A stretch of 41,002 nucleotides of DNA. Origin: Bacteroidales bacterium. Lineage in GTDB: Bacteria > Bacteroidota > Bacteroidia > Bacteroidales > VadinHA17. The stretch covers positions 1 through 41,002 of the forward strand of contig JADGPU010000020.1 in NCBI GenBank assembly GCA_017882305.1, given 5' to 3'. Position numbers and translations under genes: made by a program. Shown here piece by piece: positions 6,874 through 15,382 of the stretch; positions within the stretch are counted from its first letter, which is position 1, and the number at the start of each line of letters is the position of its first letter. Below the pieces are notes generated by a model that worked only from the letters and a program-made list of their open reading frames with translations, was not told where the DNA came from and searched no databases.

Positions 6874-9510
6874 CTATTTTAAACCAAACCGATAGCTGAA
6901 TTTAACAAGGAACACATTATGAGGAGTATTTAACCCTTTATTGAACAGGTCGCCCAGATTGTTGAAAAAATCCATCTGACCTGAATTGCTGTAATAGCTT
7001 CTGGTCTGACTCCATACGAGAAAGAGTGTTGATCCCGGGCTATATTCCCATCTAACCACGATGTTTGAAAGAAATTGTTTCATATTGAAATCACTACTAC
7101 CGATTGTATAGTCGGTTTTTCCATCGACGTTTTCATCGATGTTATAATGATCTGTATCAAAGGTTATCTCATTGCTGTTATAAGTCCGGAACCTGTCACT
7201 ATATTTATTTGCCATAGGCTCGGTAATGAATTTATGATTGTAATACCTTCCGGTTGCAACAAATGGTTGTCCCCAGTATTGGAAAGTAAGATTCGGGCTC
7301 AGGTTAAGATTCACTCTGAAAGATGTACTGATAGTTGTCTGATCAATGCTGGCAAAAATGTACCTGTCAATGTCATTATACGTTGTCTGCGTAACGTACT
7401 GAAGTTCTGTGTATGACTTGTTGTATGACGGACTGATTGTAAAAACAAGATAATTAGTTGGCTTGTAAGTTATGTCCAACTCAGTGTATAAGTTATAAGC
7501 GCTGTTCTCAAAACCTTTCGATCCGTTGGATGAAACGCTGAAGGACAGTTTCTTGCGATTATCTGTTGAGAAACCCATCCGTGGATTGACGCTTCCGGGT
7601 AATTTCATCATTGGTCCGCCGCGAAGCATATCGGTGGAAAGTGATGAGGTGTTAAGGCTACCTCCGGTCCATACATTCCAGAAATTTTTCAGATTTATAT
7701 TTGCATTCCATTCATAACCTCCTCCGATCCAGTCGCCTCCAAAATTATTAATAGAATAAAAATCAGAATTAAAATTAAAACTCTTGTAAATCCCTTTTGG
7801 ATTAAATTGGTTGTATCCGGCCCAAAGGACAGAAAGTATCTGATCTGTTGTACGCATGTAGCCCAGGTCATTAATTTCAAAACCGGGGGTTTTCCATAAG
7901 ACTGCACCCAGAAAATTCCAGTGGCCGTTTAGTTTCATTATTTGCATTCTCCCCCCTGATCCGGCAAGTGAGGTCCTGCTTGTATCCAGAATAGCATAAT
8001 TTTTATCAGGTCGCTGAAAATAATGTGCTGAGGATTCCTGTGTATTCGTGATTGCTTGTTTGGAGCCTTCCACCATGCTAAATGCTGTATTGAGGTTAAA
8101 CATCCAGCTTTTTTTCTTGAAGTATTGAGTAAAATCAACTCCGCCACTATATGCTGATTTATGCAAAATATCTCTTACATCAGCATCGAGTTCCTTGTTG
8201 GTGCTGGTAAAGATCCCTCCGATTATAGTGTTGCTATTGTTAATGTCTTTCTGTATTCGTCCCACAAAATAATTTGTCAGCGGCTCAACTGTTGCAAATT
8301 TTCTTCCGCCAATAGTATCAATTTCCGCTTTTTCCTGATTTGTCATTGCCTCAACAATAGCGATCGAAAACCCGTGTTTGGTCTTTCCTGTAAGTTTAAC
8401 TGCACCCAGAATATCAGTCCTGGTGGGTATATCTACATGCCAGCTGTCTTTCATGTTGGGATAACCTTGTGGCTGACGACCTATCCTTCTGGAATAGAAT
8501 AAATTATCGTTCCCAACCCCCCCATCACCAATACCTAAACCAAAGTTTGTGATATTGTTTCCTTCGATAAAGAATGGCCGCTTCTCAGTAAAAAAAGTTT
8601 CATAAGCTGATAGATTTACCACAGACGGGTCAGCTTCAACCTGGCCAAAGTCGGGATTAATTGTCAGGTCCATTGTCATATTATTTGTGAGACCTATCTT
8701 GGCATCTATACCACCATTCAGTTTTGACAGTTTACCAGTTGCCTGGAAAGGATTTTCCGGTACAGCCTCGAAAGTTTCTGTTTTGGCAACGCCATATGGA
8801 GTAATATCAAAAATTTTCCGTGGTTTAATTTGTTCGAGTCCCTTTAGTTCTCCAAACAGATGAATCAACCCCGGAGCGTCTCTTGGAATATGCTGCCAGA
8901 AAGATTGTTCGTTCTTTCTGTATAAAATTCTTGCCACATCAAGTCCCCAGCCATCAGATGAACTCTTATCGAACCTAACCTGACTGAAAGGAATTTTCAT
9001 CTCAGCAACCCAGCCATCCTTGTTGATGGAAGTCTCTACCCGCCAGTTTGGGTCCCATGAAGCATCCTCGTTTTGCCCGTCATCGGTAAACATCTGGTCA
9101 TACTTAACACCTGCAGAACTTACACCAAACAAAAAACCAGTACGCAGGTCATGAAAACTATCGATAATTATGCCTACAAGGTCTCCGTCAGCCTCATCTC
9201 GTCTTGTTAAACGGTTAACGATGCTGTCAGGTGAAGTATCATAAGATTTGATTGCCACATAGAGATTATTATCATCAAACAATATCTTAAATTCGGTTTT
9301 TTGAGTTTCCGGACTGCCGTTATATGGCTGATTTTGAGTAAAACCACCCGCCCAGGTACCCGACTGCCATGCTTCATCATCAAGGATTCCGTTGATAACA
9401 GGAGTGGTAGTTATCTGTGTTGCAATATATTGCTTCTTCACGGGATCCTGTCCAAAAAGCATCTGGGGAAGAATAAATACAACCAATATGGTAATAAAAA
9501 TTCTTTTCAT
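6874..9510 (-). CDS. DUF5916 outer-membrane protein with N-terminal CBM9-like domain
   Basis: I choose the start at 9510 because it gives a clean signal peptide (MKRIFITILVVFILPQMLFG); an in-frame extension to 9570 would bury it. The product is 878 aa. The first ~200 mature residues have the CBM9-like pattern (NGILDDEAWQ, FKILFDDNNLYVAIKSYD, GWVAEMKIPFSQVRF). The next part has the DUF5916 hallmark INPDFGQVEADPSVVNL and FFTEKRPFFIEG. The remaining ~500 residues are barrel-like with many aromatics and end in KFSYRFGLK, a typical outer-membrane terminus. Such proteins are common in Bacteroidota; substrate and exact role are not established. No partner gene is adjacent. Confidence 0.8.
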   Translation of the reverse strand: MKRIFITILVVFILPQMLFGQDPVKKQYIATQITTTPVINGILDDEAWQSGTWAGGFTQNQPYNGSPETQKTEFKILFDDNNLYVAIKSYDTSPDSIVNRLTRRDEADGDLVGIIIDSFHDLRTGFLFGVSSAGVKYDQMFTDDGQNEDASWDPNWRVETSINKDGWVAEMKIPFSQVRFDKSSSDGWGLDVARILYRKNEQSFWQHIPRDAPGLIHLFGELKGLEQIKPRKIFDITPYGVAKTETFEAVPENPFQATGKLSKLNGGIDAKIGLTNNMTMDLTINPDFGQVEADPSVVNLSAYETFFTEKRPFFIEGNNITNFGLGIGDGGVGNDNLFYSRRIGRQPQGYPNMKDSWHVDIPTRTDILGAVKLTGKTKHGFSIAIVEAMTNQEKAEIDTIGGRKFATVEPLTNYFVGRIQKDINNSNTIIGGIFTSTNKELDADVRDILHKSAYSGGVDFTQYFKKKSWMFNLNTAFSMVEGSKQAITNTQESSAHYFQRPDKNYAILDTSRTSLAGSGGRMQIMKLNGHWNFLGAVLWKTPGFEINDLGYMRTTDQILSVLWAGYNQFNPKGIYKSFNFNSDFYSINNFGGDWIGGGYEWNANINLKNFWNVWTGGSLNTSSLSTDMLRGGPMMKLPGSVNPRMGFSTDNRKKLSFSVSSNGSKGFENSAYNLYTELDITYKPTNYLVFTISPSYNKSYTELQYVTQTTYNDIDRYIFASIDQTTISTSFRVNLNLSPNLTFQYWGQPFVATGRYYNHKFITEPMANKYSDRFRTYNSNEITFDTDHYNIDENVDGKTDYTIGSSDFNMKQFLSNIVVRWEYSPGSTLFLVWSQTRSYYSNSGQMDFFNNLGDLFNKGLNTPHNVFLVKFSYRFGLK

Positions 9511-9651
9511 ACAAAATATTGATTTTGTGGTTTTCTGAATAAGGACGTATAATAATAGATTTTGATGCAAAAGACCATCTATTTTTATTTTTTCTAAATA
9601 AAGAATTTCAGTGGGGATTATTTATATAGACACTCTAACGGGTTTGTTACC

Positions 9652-10146
9652 CTATCCGTAAAGTTGGATAAATTCAAATGTATTGCCCGTGTATTCCAGA
9701 AACTTCAAAAAATCAGATTTCGAAATTACCAATGAAGAAGTGTTTATATTCGGATGAAAAGTAAGCCTGTCAAATTCATTCAATTTCTCATCTATAAACA
9801 GGTGGACGTGTTTTTCAGAGTCATTGATAAGTCCGAATGGTGAAACAGAACCAGGTTCAACACCAAGATATCTTTTTAGTCGCTTATCTGAAGCAAATGT
9901 AAGTTTCCCCTGCTTTAACCGTTTTTCAAGATCCCTGATATCCAGTTGTCTAAGGTGTTCGAGGATAACTAAATAGTGTCGGTTTCCTTTATGATTCCGA
10001 AAGAAAATATTCTTGCATCTTCCTGAATTATAGTTTTCCCAATGAATTTTAGCATCCTCTATAGTCGCAAGCGGAGGATGTTCATGGTACTCATAGTGAA
10101 TTGCCAGTTTCTCGAAGAGGTTATAAAGTTCCTGTTGTCCCCTCAT
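9652..10146 (-). CDS. YbaK/ProXp-type aminoacyl-tRNA deacylase (prolyl-tRNA synthetase-associated domain)
   Basis: 164 aa, a single domain of the YbaK/ProX fold. Recognisable blocks are EHPPLATIEDAKIHW near the N-terminus, CKNIFFRNHKGNRHYLVIL (about 44-62), a central FASDKRLKRYLGVEPGSVSPFGL and the C-terminal HPNINTSSLVISKSDFLKFL. These match free-standing ProXp-ala/PrdX proteins that hydrolyse mischarged Ala-tRNAPro in the cytoplasm. No tRNA synthetase is adjacent. The start codon overlaps the stop of the upstream SiaC-like gene as ATGA (10146-10143), so the two are translationally coupled. Its exact tRNA specificity cannot be told from sequence. Confidence 0.8.
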   Translation of the reverse strand: MRGQQELYNLFEKLAIHYEYHEHPPLATIEDAKIHWENYNSGRCKNIFFRNHKGNRHYLVILEHLRQLDIRDLEKRLKQGKLTFASDKRLKRYLGVEPGSVSPFGLINDSEKHVHLFIDEKLNEFDRLTFHPNINTSSLVISKSDFLKFLEYTGNTFEFIQLYG

Positions 10147-10568
10147 CCTTTATTACTTTTCTTTGGGATAAATGTAAATTCCATCTCAACGAGTAAGGCA
10201 ATATCTGATCCGGCTTCTTTCAGGTCAATATCTTCTTTATCATAAAACCACTCAACACTAAAAGGTATCCCGGCCGGAATAAGTCTCTTCAACTCCAAAA
10301 AGATGTCGTATAGAAATTTAGCTGATGATGAATTGAAATATATTAAGTCGGTCTTGAAGATTAAAGGGGATTCTAAAGTATAACTCTTATTCTTAACCTC
10401 CAGAATTTCATCAACATACATTTTAACCCACTCAATAACAGGGTAATACATTGCACGAACATCTTCGGGGGAAGATACTCCACGGATAAGAAAGATATTT
10501 TCCAGCGGTGAAAAGTTGACCTCAGGAGTTGTACTGGTCGGACTAATATAAAGTTTTTGCATCTGCAT
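10143..10568 (-). CDS. DUF1987 / SiaC-like regulatory phosphoprotein
   Basis: 141 aa, cytoplasmic, no signal. MQKLYISPTSTTPEVNFSP and then MYYPVIEWVKMYVDE fit DUF1987, the family of Pseudomonas SiaC. SiaC is phosphorylated by kinase SiaB and dephosphorylated by the SpoIIE/PP2C phosphatase SiaA, and its phospho-state controls a diguanylate cyclase. The segment LIYFNSSSAKFL (75-86) aligns by eye with the SiaC phosphosite region LNTSS, so Ser80 would replace the Thr. No SiaB-like kinase is visible nearby, but a SpoIIE-type phosphatase is encoded about 23 kb away in this window. Met3 is an alternative start. Overlaps the deacylase gene by 4 nt. Confidence 0.75.
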   Translation of the reverse strand: MQMQKLYISPTSTTPEVNFSPLENIFLIRGVSSPEDVRAMYYPVIEWVKMYVDEILEVKNKSYTLESPLIFKTDLIYFNSSSAKFLYDIFLELKRLIPAGIPFSVEWFYDKEDIDLKEAGSDIALLVEMEFTFIPKKSNKG

Positions 10569-10630
10569 ATCTTTTTACAAAATTGCCCTAATAATTTAAT
10601 ATAAACAAACCTGATTTAATTTGTTCTCAA

Positions 10631-11110
10631 CTATAATAATTTATTATTTTCATCCTCAGGGCCATAGCCAGTATCTTCGAGGAGTGAACTTTTTGAACAG
10701 GCTTCCACTGCCAGCCTGTCGCAAATTTCATTTTCAATATTATTAGCATGTCCTTTTATCCATACAAACCTGACATTATGTTTACGGTAAACCTTAAGAA
10801 ACCTTATCCAGAGATCCGCATTTTTTTTCTTTTTAAAACCTTTGGATTCCCATTGTAACACCCACCCTTTTTCGACGGAATCCGCAACATATTTTGAGTC
10901 GGTATAGACAACTACCCTGCTACCTGCTATTTTCAGGGCTTCGAGTCCTTCAATGACTGCCATAAGCTCCATCCTGTTATTCGTTGTAAGCCTGAAACCC
11001 GCCGATTTTTCAAGCCTGCGTTTACCTGAAATCAGGACTACACCAAATCCTCCCGGGCCCGGATTTCCGGTTGAAGCTCCGTCGGTATATATTGTGATTT
11101 CACCTGGCAT
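10631..11110 (-). CDS. rnhA: ribonuclease HI
   Basis: Cleaves the RNA strand of RNA-DNA hybrids. The product is 159 aa, close to the bacterial norm of ~155. All catalytic carboxylates are present: Asp10 (IYTDGAS), Glu48 (NNRMELMA), Asp71 (VYTDSKYV) and Asp131 (EICDRLAVE), with His121 of the flexible loop (WIKGHANN). The basic handle region KGFKKKKNADLW is also present. I chose ATG 11110; a TTG at 11122 would add four residues. The start lies inside the end of the MarC gene, so the two probably form an operon. The C-terminal acidic tail after residue 140 is a small extension. Confidence 0.93.
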   Translation of the reverse strand: MPGEITIYTDGASTGNPGPGGFGVVLISGKRRLEKSAGFRLTTNNRMELMAVIEGLEALKIAGSRVVVYTDSKYVADSVEKGWVLQWESKGFKKKKNADLWIRFLKVYRKHNVRFVWIKGHANNIENEICDRLAVEACSKSSLLEDTGYGPEDENNKLL

Positions 11111-11684
11111 GAGGAAGGACAATACCTGAATTTGTAATGAAAAGCTTTATTGCAATTGATAAAAGTATTACACCGAAAACTTTTTTGAGGATTTGCAACC
11201 CGCCTGCACCCAGAATTTTTTCAAATAATGAAGTTAATCGTAGTACAAGGTAGATTACTATCATGTTTAGAATAAGAGCAATAAAAATATTAATTGTTTG
11301 ATACTCAGCTTTCAAAGAAAGAATTGTAGTAATTGATCCTGCTCCGGCGATTAATGGAAAGGCTATTGGGAATATCGATCCTTCACCATGTGAATCGTGT
11401 TTAAAGAGTTCGATGCCAAGGATCATTTCCATGGCTATTAAAAAAATGATAAAAGAACCGGCGATTGCAAAAGATGATACATCAATGCCAAAGATGCCAA
11501 GCAATGGGCTTCCTATAAATAAAAAAGCCAGTAGTATTAAGAAGGAGACAAGCGTGACTTTAGTTGATTTAATATCACCTGATTTGGCTTTAATATCAAT
11601 GATAATAGGAATTGACCCCGGTATATCAATAATTGCGAAAAGAACCATAAATGCAGCAAGGATCTCTATCAGGCTAAAATGCAT
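11100..11684 (-). CDS. MarC family integral membrane protein
   Basis: 194 aa from ATG 11684, all membrane. About six hydrophobic helices include FMVLFAIIDIPGSIPIIIDI near the N-terminus (the MarC-typical Asp/Pro/Gly motif) and FPIAFPLIAGAGSITTILSL in the middle, another family hallmark. MarC proteins are inner-membrane proteins of unresolved function; the early link to multiple antibiotic resistance was not upheld. A longer in-frame ORF reaching 11786 is rejected: its extra residues (TQRSTELHRE) are the translation of an intergenic repeat, and a -7 box lies at 11704-11711, between that start and the chosen one. The gene overlaps the rnhA start by 11 nt. Confidence 0.85.
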   Translation of the reverse strand: MHFSLIEILAAFMVLFAIIDIPGSIPIIIDIKAKSGDIKSTKVTLVSFLILLAFLFIGSPLLGIFGIDVSSFAIAGSFIIFLIAMEMILGIELFKHDSHGEGSIFPIAFPLIAGAGSITTILSLKAEYQTINIFIALILNMIVIYLVLRLTSLFEKILGAGGLQILKKVFGVILLSIAIKLFITNSGIVLPHAR

Positions 11685-11703
11685 TTTTCTAAATATTTTG
11701 GTG

Positions 11704-11711
11704 CAAAGATA
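11704..11711 (-). promoter_or_regulatory. -7 promoter element of marC-rnhA
   Basis: On the minus strand this reads TATCTTTG followed by C, a perfect match to the Bacteroidota -7 consensus TAnnTTTG, 19 nt before the chosen ATG 11684. No convincing -33 TTG is visible. Confidence 0.6.
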
Positions 11712-11726
11712 ATCAAATTTCGTTTT

Positions 11727-11802
11727 TTCTCTGTGTAGCTCTGTGCTTCTCTGTGTCACCCTGTGTAAGTTCTTTTTTTGGTACACAGAGGGCCACAGAG
11801 GA
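11727..11802. repeat. CTCTGTGT-type intergenic repeat element
   Basis: Tandem words such as CTCTGTGTAGCTCTGTG on the left and ACACAGAGGGCCACAGAGG on the right form an imperfect inverted repeat around a T-rich centre (TTTTTTT). The same word set recurs at 16762-16810. It lies between the marC promoter and the terminator of the S46 gene. Confidence 0.55.
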
Positions 11803-11834
11803 AAAAAAACCCCTTCTCTTTATGGAGAAAGGGG
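11802..11834 (-). terminator. intrinsic terminator of the S46 peptidase gene
   Basis: On the minus strand a GC-rich hairpin (CCCCTTTCTCC pairing with GAGAAGGGG, with one bulged base) is followed by eight T residues. It begins 27 nt beyond the S46 stop codon. Confidence 0.8.
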
Positions 11835-11861
11835 TAATGAGAATGAGGTTTATGATTTATT

Positions 11862-14009
11862 TTACTGAACTATTGTCATCTCATCAACAAGATGTTTTGC
11901 ACCGGAATAAACATCCATTATCCAGAGTACATACCGGATATCAACAGCGATTGTCCTTTGAAGTTCAGGTTCATAAGCGATGTCGCCGCTCATTGATTCC
12001 CAGTTACCATCAAAAGCCAATCCGATCAATTCGCCGTTTCCATTCATCACAGGACTACCTGAGTTACCACCTGTAATATCATTTGTGGTTAGAAAGCAAA
12101 CTGGCATATAACCTTTAGAAGATCCATATCTTCCGTACTCTTTCTTATTGTTCAGATCAATGAGCCTTTTTGGAAGATCGAATTCATAATCACCTGGTTT
12201 ATATTTATCTACAACTCCCTGAAGTGTTGTATAATATTTATAGGTAACAGCATCCTTCGGATCATAATCCTGTACGGTACCGTATGAAAGACGCATGGTT
12301 GAATTTGCATCAGGATACCGGGTTTTTTCTGGTGCCATCTCCATTAAAGCTGCTATCCAAAGTCTTTTTCCGTTGGCTAATACAGCATCAAACTGGCTTG
12401 ATCCTTTTGACACTTCTCCTCCGGTCCTATAAATTGACGTGGTTGTTACATAAACCAGATCCGTTTCAAGTGTTTTAAGAACAGGCTTGCTGAGAAATGC
12501 ATTCAGTTTTGCTTCACTGGCAAACAGAGATTTGGCAAACATATCATCAACGAACTTGTCAATGTTACCTTTATACTTCTTATCAACAACATTTATGTAA
12601 AAATCGGGAAGAAATTTAGCCGGAACATCTGCCCTGTAAAGCTTCAACATAGCTTTCATCGATTTATTATCTGTGGGAGGATTATAATCCTTAAAGAAGT
12701 CACTGCTGCTTTTCTTAATCTGATTGACTGCATCCGATATCTTCTGATTATCTTTTGCTTTAAGCGCGGTGACCAGGCCCGCAACGCCACGGTTAAGGCT
12801 GAAAAGTTCGCATCCATTCATGCATTCATTGATATATTGAAGTGCATTGTAATATTCTGCTCTGCCTTCAATTGCTGTTTTTATCATATTCAGAGCTTCC
12901 CCGTATTTAGCTTTTCGTTCAGGATCAGCTATAACCCATTTGTTAAACTGGTTTTCAAGTTCCTCTTTCTTTGCTTTCACATTAAGTTTTTCAAGGCTCC
13001 CTTTTTGGCCAATGGAATATTTCCAATAGTTTGAAGAATTGGAATATTTTTCTGAATACTGAATATTTACCTTCTGATCGGCCTGCATATCTTTCATCCA
13101 TATTTCCTGCTTTATACCTCGTATTTTTATCCTGTTGGGATGTACGATCTGTAGCTGTTCATTTATTTCGTAGGAGGTCATATATCTGTTAGTCCTTCCG
13201 GGATAGCCAAGGATCATTGCAAAGTCACCTTTATTACGATCTTTTATTGAAACCGGCAGAAAATGTTTAGGTTTCAGGGGGATATTTTCTTTAGCATAAG
13301 GAGCGGGTTTACCGTCTGGTCCTGAATAAACACGGAAAACACTGAAATCGCCTGTATGACGAGGCCATTCCCAATTGTCGGTGTCGAAACCGAATTTGCC
13401 TATTGATGATGGGGGTGCTCCCACTAATCTAACATCGGTATACCTCTCATAAACAAGTAGATAAAAATAATTTCCGCCATAAAAACTTCCAACCTGTGTC
13501 CTGTAATTATTCCCTTCAGAAGCCTTCTTCTCAATTGCCTGTCGTGCATCACTAACTGCGGCAGCGCGATCCGTTTCACTCATGCCCTGTTTTACATTTG
13601 CCATGACCTGGCTGGTTACATCTTCAATTCTTATAAGGAAATTTGCAAACATCCCCGGGTCAGGTAACTCCTCTTCCTTAGTCATTGCCCAATATCCGTC
13701 TTTAAGGTAATCATGCTCAACAGTGCTGTAAGACTGGATTGAACCGTATCCGCAATGATGATTCGTCAGGAGCAGACCCTGTGATGAGACTATCTCACCG
13801 GTGCAGCCGGGAATTAAGACGATTGCATCTTTCAAACAGGCCTTATTGAGGCTGTAGATATCTTCGGCTGAGAGTTTCAGGCCAAGTTCAGTCATCTTAC
13901 CCATGTTTAATTTTTCGAGAAGCGGCAGCAGCCACATACCCTCATCAGCTTTAGCTTTGAATCCAAAACTGAGTACAAGGATTAATAGTATTACAAACAA
14001 TTTTTTCAT
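11862..14009 (-). CDS. S46 family dipeptidyl-peptidase, DPP7-type by specificity residue
   Basis: 715 aa with a signal peptide (1-21, ending KAKA). The chymotrypsin-like triad is complete: His85 in TNHHCGYG, Asp221 in HTGDFSVFR and Ser650 in TGGNSGSPV, each close to the positions in Porphyromonas DPP7. Length fits the S46 norm of ~710-720. In the family, the residue 18 after the catalytic Ser decides specificity: Arg in DPP11 (Asp/Glu at P1) and Gly in DPP7 (hydrophobic P1). Here it is Gly668 (AFDGNW), so cleavage after hydrophobic second residues is predicted. It acts in the periplasm, releasing dipeptides from oligopeptides. It has its own -7 box and terminator. Confidence 0.93.
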   Translation of the reverse strand: MKKLFVILLILVLSFGFKAKADEGMWLLPLLEKLNMGKMTELGLKLSAEDIYSLNKACLKDAIVLIPGCTGEIVSSQGLLLTNHHCGYGSIQSYSTVEHDYLKDGYWAMTKEEELPDPGMFANFLIRIEDVTSQVMANVKQGMSETDRAAAVSDARQAIEKKASEGNNYRTQVGSFYGGNYFYLLVYERYTDVRLVGAPPSSIGKFGFDTDNWEWPRHTGDFSVFRVYSGPDGKPAPYAKENIPLKPKHFLPVSIKDRNKGDFAMILGYPGRTNRYMTSYEINEQLQIVHPNRIKIRGIKQEIWMKDMQADQKVNIQYSEKYSNSSNYWKYSIGQKGSLEKLNVKAKKEELENQFNKWVIADPERKAKYGEALNMIKTAIEGRAEYYNALQYINECMNGCELFSLNRGVAGLVTALKAKDNQKISDAVNQIKKSSSDFFKDYNPPTDNKSMKAMLKLYRADVPAKFLPDFYINVVDKKYKGNIDKFVDDMFAKSLFASEAKLNAFLSKPVLKTLETDLVYVTTTSIYRTGGEVSKGSSQFDAVLANGKRLWIAALMEMAPEKTRYPDANSTMRLSYGTVQDYDPKDAVTYKYYTTLQGVVDKYKPGDYEFDLPKRLIDLNNKKEYGRYGSSKGYMPVCFLTTNDITGGNSGSPVMNGNGELIGLAFDGNWESMSGDIAYEPELQRTIAVDIRYVLWIMDVYSGAKHLVDEMTIVQ

Positions 14010-14046
14010 AAAGAATGATTTATTTAGATTGACTTAAAAAGGTTAG

Positions 14047-14054
14047 CAAAGATA
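14047..14054 (-). promoter_or_regulatory. -7 promoter element of the S46 peptidase gene
   Basis: The minus strand reads TATCTTTGC, matching TAnnTTTG, 37 nt before the start codon at 14009. No clear -33 element is seen; the promoter reaches back into the 3' end of rnhB. Confidence 0.55.
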
Positions 14055-14079
14055 ACTTTTAATATTAATTATGGGATAC

Positions 14080-14679
14080 TCAGAATTCGAATTTCAACTG
14101 GGTATCGAAAAGAGTAAACGATTTTCTATGGTAGGGAGTTATTCCGTATTTCATGATAGCTGCCCTGTGAAAAGAGGTGGGATATCCTTTATTTTTATTC
14201 CAGCCAAATTCGGGGAATTCATTATGAATTTTTTCCATGAATTCATCGCGGAATGTTTTTGCAAGCACTGAGGCGGCTGCAATTGAAAAAAAGAGAGAGT
14301 CGCCTTTAATGATTGTTTTATAATTAATGTCTTTATAGGCGTAAAACCTGTTCCCGTCAATTAGCAGGAATTGTGGAACCTTTTCAAGTCCCTCAATTGC
14401 AATATGCATCGCTTTTATAGATGCCCTCAGGATATTCATCGCATCGATTTCAGTATTATCAACAAATGCGACCTTCCATCCAATTGCTGAGTTAATTATC
14501 TCATCCTTTAAAAGAGCTCTCTGTTTAGCTGAAAGTTTCTTGGAATCATTGAGAACAGGATGTTTATAGTTTTTTGGAAGAATAACTGCTGCCGCTACTA
14601 CCGGTCCTGCCAGACAACCTCTTCCGGCTTCATCGCAACCCGCTTCAGTAAGATTATGATAGAGGAATGATTTTAGCAT
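14080..14679 (-). CDS. rnhB: ribonuclease HII
   Basis: 199 aa from ATG 14679; an in-frame TTG at 14709 would add ten residues without homology value. The family signature EAGCDEAGRGCLAGPVVAAA (12-31) holds the Asp16-Glu17 catalytic pair and the GRG loop, and NDSKKLS follows at 44-50. A later LLIDGNRF supplies the third carboxylate. The enzyme nicks at single ribonucleotides embedded in DNA and works alongside RNase HI, encoded 3 kb away. The stop codon is followed by 70 nt before the S46 gene start, which contains that gene's promoter. Confidence 0.93.
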   Translation of the reverse strand: MLKSFLYHNLTEAGCDEAGRGCLAGPVVAAAVILPKNYKHPVLNDSKKLSAKQRALLKDEIINSAIGWKVAFVDNTEIDAMNILRASIKAMHIAIEGLEKVPQFLLIDGNRFYAYKDINYKTIIKGDSLFFSIAAASVLAKTFRDEFMEKIHNEFPEFGWNKNKGYPTSFHRAAIMKYGITPYHRKSFTLFDTQLKFEF

Positions 14680-14820
14680 TGTAGGATAAATAATCAGTAA
14701 AAACCTCAAAAAACATTTGAATCAGACTTAAAGTCAGGAGGGGTTATAATATAAGATAAAATATTAAGCTGAATGGCAGGTTTTTAAACAAGTTATTAAC
14801 ATATTTATAAACAAGAAGTA

Positions 14821-14849
14821 TTGCTTTTTCAAAAATACATCTATATTTG
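14821..14849 (+). promoter_or_regulatory. Bacteroidota-type promoter (TTG N18 TATATTTG)
   Basis: TTG at 14821-14823 and TATATTTG at 14842-14849 with an 18-nt spacer, just below the usual 19-21. Transcription would start about 15 nt before the ATG at 14871 of the T9SS cargo gene. Confidence 0.6.
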
Positions 14850-14870
14850 ATCTTCCAGAATAAATAAAAC

Positions 14871-15371
14871 ATGATTAAGGGAACTAAGGTTTTACTGATA
14901 CTATTACTATTTTCCCCGACAAACGGTTTTGCCCAGCAATTGTCGCACCAGGTATTAGTTCCGGCTGCCGGATTAGCGACTGCAGGAGTATTAAGTTATT
15001 CACAAACTATCGGGGAGACAGCAGTTGAATTATTCGGTAATGGAGGATTTGAATTAACGCAGGGATTTCAGCAACCAGCCATTAAGTTTACGACGGGTAT
15101 CCCACCAGAAGGTAACGGAGTTGATGTCTACCCGAATCCTGTAACAGATTTTATTAATGTTAAATTATATGGGGATGTAGCCCGAAAATTAAGGATTGAG
15201 ATAATTAATATTACCGGGATGATAGTTAATTCAATGACAATGAGTTTTGTTTCCAAGTACTATTATATACAGCAGATTGAAGCTAGCAACCTTAAATACG
15301 GTCTTTATTTCGTCAGGGTAACAAGTGATGATGGAACAATTAACAGGGTATTTAAAATAGAGAAAATGTAA
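14871..15371 (+). CDS. T9SS-exported protein with type A C-terminal sorting domain
   Basis: 166 aa. Signal peptide 1-22 (ends GFAQ), then a short Gly/Thr/Gln-rich module (SYSQTIGETAVELFG, FELTQGFQQP) seen in many Bacteroidota surface proteins. The C-terminal ~80 residues start with VDVYPNPVTDFINVKL and end YGLYFVRVTSDDGTINRVF. This is the type A sorting domain recognised by the type IX secretion machinery, which usually leaves the cargo attached to the cell surface. No enzymatic domain is present, so a structural or binding role is likely. The next gene begins 11 nt after the stop, so the two share a transcript. Confidence 0.88.
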   Translation: MIKGTKVLLILLLFSPTNGFAQQLSHQVLVPAAGLATAGVLSYSQTIGETAVELFGNGGFELTQGFQQPAIKFTTGIPPEGNGVDVYPNPVTDFINVKLYGDVARKLRIEIINITGMIVNSMTMSFVSKYYYIQQIEASNLKYGLYFVRVTSDDGTINRVFKIEKM

Positions 15372-15382
15372 TCCGGAAAACT

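Noticed and set aside
9511-9570. N-terminal extension of the DUF5916 protein
   Set aside because: It would place 20 residues before a perfect signal peptide that begins at 9510.
11685-11786. In-frame N-terminal extension of marC
   Set aside because: The extra residues translate an intergenic CTCTGTGT repeat, and a -7 promoter box lies inside it.
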